In this document: piece after piece, positions 1 through 5,532 of the stretch
Layout: every line of letters starts with the position of its first letter
Position numbering within the stretch: the stretch's first letter is position 1
NCBI GenBank assembly: GCA_002506755.1
Contig: DAYD01000007.1
Coordinates: 1-22,697, forward strand
Reading direction: 5' to 3'
Source: Euryarchaeota archaeon UBA462
Lineage (GTDB): Archaea; Thermoplasmatota; Poseidoniia; Poseidoniales; Thalassarchaeaceae
Length of the DNA stretch: 22,697 nucleotides
Notes under the pieces: generated by a model
Told to the model about the DNA's origin: nothing
The model's input: the letters and a program-made list of their open reading frames with translations, nothing else
Databases searched by the model: none
Made by a program: the position numbers and the translations under genes

Positions 1-2
1 GA

Positions 3-341
3 ATTAAATTCAAAGATGAAAGAAAAATAACAGTAGGAATTTCAAAAAAGGATATTATGAACTGTCGTGGAAAAGTGAAAAATGCATTTTACAATTGTTT
101 TGCAATTATTTTACGAATGAAATATAATAATATGTTTAAAGAGATTCATGTAAAAGTTTTTAATACAGGAAAATTAGAAATACCAGGTATATTAAATGAA
201 CAACTATTAGATAGTATAAAAGTAATGGTTATTAATTTAATAAATCCATACGCTAGTACTAATTTGTCTTACGTAAATTCGGAGAATAACGGAAATGTAT
301 TGATCAACTCAAATTTCAATTGTGGTTATTTCATTAATCGT
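3..341 (+). CDS. Fragment of giant-virus (NCLDV) TBP-like protein, cut at both ends
   Basis: The frame is open from the left edge and reads through ATG 57. The translated stretch around residues 10-45 (counted from ATG 57), with AFYNCFAIILRMKY followed by FKEIHVKVFNTGKLEIPGI, and then LINSNFNCGYFINR at 82-95, strongly resembles a conserved TATA-binding-like protein of algal giant viruses (Mimiviridae and phycodnavirus relatives). This is recalled from the family, not searched. Base composition is about three quarters A+T and changes abruptly near base 340 to the roughly balanced composition of the rest of the window. In the viral family the segment after FINR normally continues with viral sequence; here it turns into glutamine synthetase. 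The most likely explanation is a chimeric join (assembly or amplification), not a real archaeal gene. A genuine insertion cannot be excluded from sequence alone. Confidence 0.65.
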
Positions 342-348
342 ATCGAGA
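334..348. other. Probable chimeric junction
   Basis: Within these bases the translation changes from a virus-like FINR ending to the GSII-like IETDFSG, and composition shifts from AT-rich to balanced. The reading frame is kept across the join. The exact break cannot be placed to better than a few bases because arginine and neighbouring codons could belong to either side. Confidence 0.6.
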
Positions 349-1274
349 CAGATTTCTCCGGAAACTTGGATGACTGCAAGGACTGGTCATTCGACGGAAG
401 CTCCACCCTTCAGGCAGAGGGAGGCTCTTCCGACTGTGTCCTGAAGCCAGTGGCAATCTATCCAGATCCGGACAGGTTGAATGGCTTCCTAGTGATGTGC
501 GAGGTGTACAACGCAGACGGGACCCCGCACTCCACAAATGGAAGGGCTACGATAGATGAGGACGATGACGACTTCTGGTTTGGATATGAGCAGGAATACT
601 TCCTCTGGGACCCGGAGACAAACCTTCCTCTAGGGTTTCCCAAAGACGCTACGCCGCAGGGCCAATTCTATTGCTCAGTTGGAGCAGAGAATGCTTACGG
701 TAGGGAGATCATTGAAACACACCTAGACATGTGTCTTGAGGCTGGAATTAACGTAGAGGGGATAAACGCAGAGGTTGCCGTCGGGCAATGGGAGTTCCAG
801 ATTTTTGCAAAGGGTGCAAAAAACGCTGGGGACGAGGTCTGGGTTGCAAGATACCTAGCGGAGAGAAATGCGGAGAAGTATGGCCTCTCAATAGAATGGC
901 ACCCAAAGCCACTAGGGCCCACTGACTGGAATGGATCCGGCATGCATGTAAATTTCTCCGACACTACACTAAGAACATGTGGAGATGAGGCAACATTCAA
1001 CAAGGTCTGTGATGAGTTTGGTAAGAACATAGAGAAGCATATGAGTGTTTATGGTGCGCACAATGAGCAGCGCCTAACCGGGCTACATGAGACCCAGTCT
1101 ATCCACGAGTTTTCGTATGGAGTCTCAGACAGGGGGGCATCAATTAGAATCCCAATAGGTACCGTGGATGATGGGTGGTGTGGAAGGCTAGAGGACCGTA
1201 GGCCCTCATCTAATGGAGATCCATACAAGATTGGTGCTGTAGTAATCAGTACGACCAAAGCAGCCTACAACTAG
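342..1274 (+). CDS. glnA: Glutamine synthetase, type II (GSII), N-terminus missing
   Basis: ATP-dependent ligation of ammonia to glutamate, the main nitrogen assimilation step in the cytoplasm. Numbered from ATG 57 of the continuous frame, the GS part starts about residue 96 with IETDFSG and WSFDGSST (beta-grasp end). It goes on with FGYEQEYF at 175 (metal-binding glutamates), NAEVAVGQWEFQ at 237, NGSGMHVNFS at 292, HETQSIHEFSYG at 344, SDRGASIRIP at 357 and LEDRRPSSNGDPY at 378. All GSII core motifs are present. About 310 residues remain of a family length near 335-340, so roughly 25 N-terminal residues and the native start are absent, replaced in frame by the virus-like fragment. Gene callers will start it at ATG 57, which is misleading. 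The sequence is close in style to the GSII of marine Bacteroidetes, suggesting old transfer. The TAG stop overlaps the stop of the convergent Nudix gene. Confidence 0.9.
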   Translation: METDFSGNLDDCKDWSFDGSSTLQAEGGSSDCVLKPVAIYPDPDRLNGFLVMCEVYNADGTPHSTNGRATIDEDDDDFWFGYEQEYFLWDPETNLPLGFPKDATPQGQFYCSVGAENAYGREIIETHLDMCLEAGINVEGINAEVAVGQWEFQIFAKGAKNAGDEVWVARYLAERNAEKYGLSIEWHPKPLGPTDWNGSGMHVNFSDTTLRTCGDEATFNKVCDEFGKNIEKHMSVYGAHNEQRLTGLHETQSIHEFSYGVSDRGASIRIPIGTVDDGWCGRLEDRRPSSNGDPYKIGAVVISTTKAAYN

Positions 1275-1783
1275 GTTGTCTGTCCAGCACTTTCTTCCAA
1301 GATACTCCACACCAGGGCGAAGGCAGGCGAGAAACTCTCGGGATCTAAGGCCAAGAGACGGCGGACCTCATCGCTGGTATTCCACCTGATCTCGGAAATT
1401 TCATTTTTGTCAAATGAAAATGGTCCCGTTGAAATAGTTCTGTAAACCCAGGTAAATTCTTGGGCAGTTTGCTCACAGGCTTCGATCTTGAACAGCTTTT
1501 CCGGAACCCCCTCAAGATCTAGCCCAATCTCTTCCTTGGCCTCCCTAACTATGCACTCATCATAATGTTCCCCACTATCAACATGGCCCGAAACAGAAGA
1601 GTCCCATTTTCCCGGGAAGGTGTCTTTCTCGATTGACCTTTTCTGAAGGAGAACTCTACCTTTATCGTCGAAAACTAGGAGGTGGGTGGACCTGTGCAAA
1701 AATCCTTGCCGATGCACCTCCTCTCGGCTAGCTCTTCCGATTACCTTGTCTTCAACGTCTACAATATCGAATATCTCATGCAT
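1271..1783 (-). CDS. Nudix hydrolase (IPP-isomerase-like / YfcD-type)
   Basis: 170-residue Nudix protein. The Nudix box spans residues 66-88: G66, E72, then R80-E81, E84-E85, G87 and L88, matching GX5EX7REUXEEXGU. The upstream segment with GFLHRSTHLLVF (27-38) and QKRS...FPGKWDSSVSGH (47-67) is typical of the isopentenyl-diphosphate isomerase/YfcD branch of the superfamily. True type I IDI enzymes have an active-site cysteine and specific surroundings I cannot confirm here, so the substrate (a nucleoside diphosphate derivative or an isoprenoid diphosphate) is open. The ATG at 1783 lies 8 bases after the stop of the DAAO-like gene, so the two minus-strand genes probably share a transcript. The stop shares the palindrome CTAG at 1271-1274 with the glutamine synthetase stop, so the two genes converge with a 4-base overlap. 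Confidence 0.88.
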   Translation of the reverse strand: MHEIFDIVDVEDKVIGRASREEVHRQGFLHRSTHLLVFDDKGRVLLQKRSIEKDTFPGKWDSSVSGHVDSGEHYDECIVREAKEEIGLDLEGVPEKLFKIEACEQTAQEFTWVYRTISTGPFSFDKNEISEIRWNTSDEVRRLLALDPESFSPAFALVWSILEESAGQTT

Positions 1784-1791
1784 TGCAATAA

Positions 1792-2724
1792 CTAACCCTC
1801 CTCTGCAATTGAAACCACTTCATCCGCGCATCCCCAAGATAGTGTGACTCCGGCCCCCCCGTGACCATAATTGTGTATCACTCGAACACCTTCTATATCT
1901 TCTTCCTCAAGCCTGACCTCTGTTCTGGAAGGCCTTAGCCCCACGGTTCCCCCAATGATCCTATCCCTGTCTAATTCGGGCCAAATTGCCTCCACCTTTT
2001 TCAAGATTAGATCATTGTCCTCATCCCTAATATCAAGGCTCCAATCATCCAATTGGGCAGTCCCCCCTAACACGGTGACATCGCTCCTTGGAATGGTGTA
2101 AGTCAGAGTCTCGGGCTGCTGATCAAAGTGACCTATCCCCGGGTCCTGATCAATGAAAATTATCTGCCCTCTTGCAGGCTTAACATCCAAGTCACCACAA
2201 AGTTCTCTCGCTCCTAGCCCAACGCAATTAACCACCAAATCGCCATCTAGGCTTGTCAAGTCCTCAATGTACCCTCTCTCGAGTACGCCTCCTAAAGCCT
2301 CAACCTTATTTTTCAGCCAGGGCATATATTTTGGCATCTCAATTACAGGGGCCCTGAATTCCCAACCGAAAACGTACCCGGGGGGGATCTCGTGTCCTTC
2401 TAGAACTCTGAACGCCGCTATGTCCTCATTCCAAGGAGGCAGATTCGTAATATCCCTAAGATACTCCCTCCCATCCCTCATCCTAACTCCGGATTCAGGA
2501 GCTTCAGTGCACATTCTCTCTAGGACTTTGTAGGTCTCTATTCCCCATGTATCTGCCCTATCCGCGGGTTTCACCAGGAAGGGGTACCAGATTGCAGCAG
2601 CCACGTCTGAAACAGTCTCGGGACTGAACTTGTCGGATATAATCTCCACTTCATGCCCATTCTCAAGCAGTCTAATTGCCGTAGTGAGTCCCGAGACTCC
2701 AGCCCCGACGATAGTACAACGCAT
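1792..2724 (-). CDS. FAD-dependent D-amino-acid oxidase family protein
   Basis: 310 residues from ATG 2724. An in-frame TTG at 2733 would add three residues but is less likely. The N-terminal dinucleotide fold shows the GXGXXG motif (VGAGVSGLTTA, residues 6-16 or so). The C-terminus has the DAAO signature NYGHGGAGVTLSWGCA, with the His-Gly-Gly stretch near the flavin. Family members oxidise D-amino acids (or D-aspartate) to the keto acid, ammonia and peroxide; a glycine-oxidase-like role is also possible. The length is slightly short of the eukaryotic enzymes (about 340). It is divergent from the zinc-ribbon gene at 2820 and is followed at 8 bases by the Nudix gene. A TATA-like stretch at 2745-2755 on the minus strand lies about 26 bases upstream of the ATG, suggesting a leaderless or near-leaderless transcript. 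Confidence 0.88.
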   Translation of the reverse strand: MRCTIVGAGVSGLTTAIRLLENGHEVEIISDKFSPETVSDVAAAIWYPFLVKPADRADTWGIETYKVLERMCTEAPESGVRMRDGREYLRDITNLPPWNEDIAAFRVLEGHEIPPGYVFGWEFRAPVIEMPKYMPWLKNKVEALGGVLERGYIEDLTSLDGDLVVNCVGLGARELCGDLDVKPARGQIIFIDQDPGIGHFDQQPETLTYTIPRSDVTVLGGTAQLDDWSLDIRDEDNDLILKKVEAIWPELDRDRIIGGTVGLRPSRTEVRLEEEDIEGVRVIHNYGHGGAGVTLSWGCADEVVSIAEEG

Positions 2725-2732
2725 TGAACCCA

Positions 2733-2742
2733 ATGTGGGTTT
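2733..2742. repeat. Left arm of a 10-bp inverted repeat in a divergent promoter
   Basis: ATGTGGGTTT here is the exact reverse complement of AAACCCACAT at 2801-2810. Read from each gene, both transcripts carry AAACCCACAT 8-9 bases before their ATG. See the matching right arm. Confidence 0.6.
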
Positions 2743-2744
2743 GG

Positions 2745-2755
2745 CATATGATTAA
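2745..2755 (-). promoter_or_regulatory. Putative TATA box of the DAAO-like gene
   Basis: The minus strand reads GTTAATCATAT, an AT-rich element about 25 bases ahead of the ATG at 2724, the spacing expected for archaeal TATA to start site with little or no leader. It rests on composition and spacing alone. Confidence 0.35.
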
Positions 2756-2800
2756 CTTCCCGGAAAGGCGATGTCTGGCAACAGACAATTTCTTCAATCA

Positions 2801-2810
2801 AAACCCACAT
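2801..2810. repeat. Right arm of the 10-bp inverted repeat in a divergent promoter
   Basis: AAACCCACAT, 9 bases before the ATG at 2820, mirrors 2733-2742, which lies 8 bases before the ATG at 2724. The symmetry relative to both start codons suggests a shared regulatory or initiation element of the two divergent genes. Confidence 0.6.
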
Positions 2811-2819
2811 CGAGTAATC

Positions 2820-3005
2820 ATGCCTAAGGTCAAACGTCCGAAGAAGGGTTGGTCGATACCTAAAGCAAAGAGGAAAAGGCCCACCAGAACCCCAGCTGCT
2901 GGTAAGAGGCTCCCACGTTGTCCTTCTTGTGGTCAATGGAGCATGAAAAGGGACGACAAGAGATCCGAGACATATTGCCTCTCATGCGGTTTAATAGGAC
3001 AATGA
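2820..3005 (+). CDS. Small basic zinc-ribbon protein
   Basis: 61 residues from ATG 2820. The open frame extends further upstream, but the extension overlaps the DAAO promoter and lacks the basic, ribosomal-like composition that begins at MPKVKRPKKGW. The first 33 residues are rich in Lys, Arg and Pro. They are followed by CPSC (34-37) and CLSC (53-56), a classic two-knuckle zinc ribbon with 15 residues between the pairs. The overall look is that of a small ribosomal or RNA-binding protein (compare the L32/L37 type ribbons), but I do not recognise a specific family, and a transcription-related ribbon is possible. It heads the plus-strand group 2820-7905, 113 bases before the PrsW-like gene. 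Confidence 0.8.
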   Translation: MPKVKRPKKGWSIPKAKRKRPTRTPAAGKRLPRCPSCGQWSMKRDDKRSETYCLSCGLIGQ

Positions 3006-3062
3006 CAAAGCCCAATATCTAACTCCTCCACTCGCATATTGCCACAGTGATGAGGAACCGCA

Positions 3063-3093
3063 CCGAGTGCATCGGGCACTCCGAGTGATGGGC
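3063..3093. repeat. Short imperfect direct repeat and small hairpin upstream of the PrsW-like gene
   Basis: CCGAGTGCATCGGGC (3063-3077) recurs as CCGAGTGATGGGC (3081-3093) with two bases missing. Within it GAGTGC (3065-3070) pairs with GCACTC (3076-3081) over a 5-base loop. It lies in the 113-base gap before the PrsW-like start. Function is unknown; it may be leader structure. Confidence 0.35.
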
Positions 3094-3118
3094 GATCTGA
3101 GTGGCACCAGGTGAAAGG

Positions 3119-4696
3119 ATGGAAAGAGAACGAGTTTTCCTCGACCAGCTTGGGAGGAAATTCCGTGTCAAACCCCCTGTCCCCCTTAGCGAACCCCCAA
3201 AAAACCTCAGGATAGAAAGGCAAAGTAAGCCATGGAATGCTTACTTCAGAATGTTGGGCACGGTCGTCCCCGCGTATCTGCTCATGTATGCAACACTTTA
3301 CACCTTTTTTGGATTTTTGAATCTTGAACCAGCTATCGTTTCAGTTTGTGGTTTGGTTGGTATCCCATTCCTAGTGCTTATTTTCTGGCTTCACAAACCA
3401 AGGCTTGTTCATGTCACCCTTGCAGTTCCCAATGAGCTCGGATCAGAGGCACATACTCTCCCTAATGGACGAACAATAAAGACGCAGGTAAAGACTAACG
3501 TTAGTAGATTCATCATCAAAGATGATACAATATTGGAAGTACCGCCGGGAAAGACACTTTGGTCCATTTTTGCGATAATTTTAATTCTGCTTGTAATTTT
3601 AGCCTTCCTGATATTTGGCTCTGACTCTGAAACAGGCCTCACGGCGGGAGTAGCGATTTATGCGGTTCTAGCAATCCCGCTATGGCTCGTTGGCTTCTCG
3701 CTACCTGTGTTGGCATGGTGGGGCACGTCAACCAGACTAATCGGACTTCCAACCAGGAGAAGAGAAGCCGAGGGTTGGTTGCTTGCAGGAATGCTTTCAG
3801 CATTCCCAGCAATTATCTTCAATTCCTTCATTTTCCCATTATTGCTCCCTTTCGACTCAGAGTCATTCGAGTATCTTCTTGCTGTACTCGCAATCGGAGC
3901 TCCAATTGGTGAGGAGATATTCAAGGCGGTAGCAGTAGCTTTGTTCCTACCTTCCATCAATGGTCCCAAGAAAGGGTTTCAAGTAGGTTACACCGTAGGG
4001 CTTGGATTTGCACTCATTGAGAATCTGCAATACATCCTATTCTCATTCGCTGGAGGTCCGATTTCCGCATCATTAACCATTTTTGTGAGAGGAGTTGGAT
4101 CTATACCTGGCCACGCAATTTGGACAGCGATAACCGGTACGGCAATTGGGTGGTTGGCCAAGGATGGGGTTTTCAAAGATCGGATTCTCAAAAGATCAAA
4201 GTCGATTGGCATAGCAGTAGTAGACTTCGCAGAAGGAATAGGAATCGATATGGATGGTTTTGGAGACCTATCAGGCTATGATGGACCAAGAGAAGATTTC
4301 GTGGGCTTGTCTGAAGAGAATTCTAACGCGGATTCTAAATCTAAAAAACCTCCTTCTTGGCATATACTGGGAGGGTCCGGGGCGAATAATTCATTAAAAT
4401 CAGAAAATCCCTATTCCAGTGATAAGTTTTCACTGTCATATGTCGAGCAATCCCAGCATTCTAACAATCCAGCATTAAAGACGCCTAGGGGAGTGGTGCC
4501 AGCAATTCTGATTTCGATATTCGGTCATTCGGTATGGAATGGTACATCAGCATTATCTTACCAATTGCCAATTATAATTGGCCTAGGGGAGTCAGAGGCA
4601 ATAGTTTCCTCGCTCGCTTGGACAGTGGTTTTGGTTTCCTCCGTCTTGCTATTTACTAGAGGTATGCTTAGGGAAATTAGCTTGTTGGAAGATTGA
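3119..4696 (+). CDS. PrsW-family intramembrane metalloprotease
   Basis: 525 residues from ATG 3119, preceded by AGGTG at 3109-3113 with 5-base spacing. A GTG at 3101 would add six residues. It is a multi-pass membrane protein: two N-terminal helices (about 45-90), a short loop domain, then a helix-rich core. The core carries the family's motifs: GEEIFKA (E265, E266 and K269), GFALIEN (E301-N302), GHAIWT (H332) and, after a long polar loop, GHSVWNG (H470). These match the conserved Glu/His set of PrsW peptidases, which cut membrane-anchored regulators such as anti-sigma factors in Bacillus. The archaeal substrate is unknown. The roughly 100-residue Ser/Asn-rich loop (about 350-455) between the third and fourth motifs is longer than I expect and may be species-specific. 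A DUF92 gene follows after 80 bases. Confidence 0.85.
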   Translation: MERERVFLDQLGRKFRVKPPVPLSEPPKNLRIERQSKPWNAYFRMLGTVVPAYLLMYATLYTFFGFLNLEPAIVSVCGLVGIPFLVLIFWLHKPRLVHVTLAVPNELGSEAHTLPNGRTIKTQVKTNVSRFIIKDDTILEVPPGKTLWSIFAIILILLVILAFLIFGSDSETGLTAGVAIYAVLAIPLWLVGFSLPVLAWWGTSTRLIGLPTRRREAEGWLLAGMLSAFPAIIFNSFIFPLLLPFDSESFEYLLAVLAIGAPIGEEIFKAVAVALFLPSINGPKKGFQVGYTVGLGFALIENLQYILFSFAGGPISASLTIFVRGVGSIPGHAIWTAITGTAIGWLAKDGVFKDRILKRSKSIGIAVVDFAEGIGIDMDGFGDLSGYDGPREDFVGLSEENSNADSKSKKPPSWHILGGSGANNSLKSENPYSSDKFSLSYVEQSQHSNNPALKTPRGVVPAILISIFGHSVWNGTSALSYQLPIIIGLGESEAIVSSLAWTVVLVSSVLLFTRGMLREISLLED

Positions 4697-4776
4697 GATT
4701 TGGTAGATATTGCTACTCAATCGGGATCAGGCTCCGAATCTTTCATGACCGCTGTTGTGAGCGTTAGCCCGAAAGC

Positions 4777-5517
4777 ATGGTCGAATTGGGAGCTGATCTG
4801 GCAATTTCATTAGCCTTAGTATCCGTTCTATTACTTGTTTCAGTCTCTAATGACCTTCTCGACAAAGGAGGGTTAATCTCGGCCTTTCTTGTTGGCTTGG
4901 TCATTTCATTACTTGGTCATTGGACTTGGCTCATGGTGCTAATGACATTCCTAATTGTCGGGTCAATCGCAACTAAATGGAGATATGAGGAAAAAGTAAA
5001 GATCTCCGCGGAGGAGGCAAATGACGGTGTAAGAGGATGGAAGAATGTCATGGCCAATGGGGGTGCTGCGAGTATGGTGGCAATCTTACATTACCTAATC
5101 GGCGGGCATGAGTGGTCCTACTTCATTCTCTGCTCCGCAGTTTCAGTCGCAGCATCAGACACACTGGCATCAGAGATAGGGAGCCTTGATCCGAGAACCA
5201 GAATCATCACTACCTTGGAGGCAGTGCCTGCGGGAACCAATGGTGGGATGTCTCCCACTGGTACGTTGGCGGCTTTCTACGGGGCCCTTCTAATCGCTTC
5301 AGTTTCTACATTACTCGGGGCAATTAATGGGGACACAACAAACTCCGTCTTCTTCTTTTCCTTTGTCATTCTTTTCGGATGGATAGGTTGTCAAGTAGAT
5401 TCAATACTTGGTGCATTATTGGAAAACCGGGGTTTTTTGGGTAAGCATAGTGTTAATTTCCTCTCCACCCTATCCGGGTGCTTTATGGCACTTTTCGCGG
5501 CTTCGAGATTACTATGA
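4777..5517 (+). CDS. DUF92 / TMEM19 / VTE6-like membrane protein
   Basis: 246 residues with about six to seven membrane helices. It shows the family's conserved blocks: RGWKNVMANGG (86-96), ASDTLASEIGSL (126-137), PAGTNGGMSPTGTLAAFYGA (151-170) and the late DSILGALLEN near 208. Plant and cyanobacterial relatives (VTE6) are phytyl-phosphate kinases, and the conserved Asp/Asn/Gly blocks fit a CTP-dependent polyprenyl phosphate kinase. In an archaeon this would be consistent with salvage of isoprenoid phosphates for lipids or quinones, which is an inference from homology. ATG 4777 is the only good start, with no clear Shine-Dalgarno motif. It is codirectional with its neighbours, ending 15 bases before the earliest start of the next gene, so probably cotranscribed. 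Confidence 0.88.
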   Translation: MVELGADLAISLALVSVLLLVSVSNDLLDKGGLISAFLVGLVISLLGHWTWLMVLMTFLIVGSIATKWRYEEKVKISAEEANDGVRGWKNVMANGGAASMVAILHYLIGGHEWSYFILCSAVSVAASDTLASEIGSLDPRTRIITTLEAVPAGTNGGMSPTGTLAAFYGALLIASVSTLLGAINGDTTNSVFFFSFVILFGWIGCQVDSILGALLENRGFLGKHSVNFLSTLSGCFMALFAASRLL

Positions 5518-5532
5518 CATCAAAACGAAGGG

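Noticed and set aside
57..1274. A single genuine 405-residue viral-archaeal fusion protein
   Set aside because: The abrupt composition change and the missing GS N-terminus fit a chimeric join better than a real gene fusion.
2724..2819. N-terminal extension of the zinc-ribbon protein
   Set aside because: It overlaps the divergent promoter and inverted repeat; the basic ribosomal-like sequence begins at ATG 2820.
3101..3103. GTG start for the PrsW-like gene
   Set aside because: The ATG at 3119 has AGGTG at the right distance; the six extra residues show no conserved feature.
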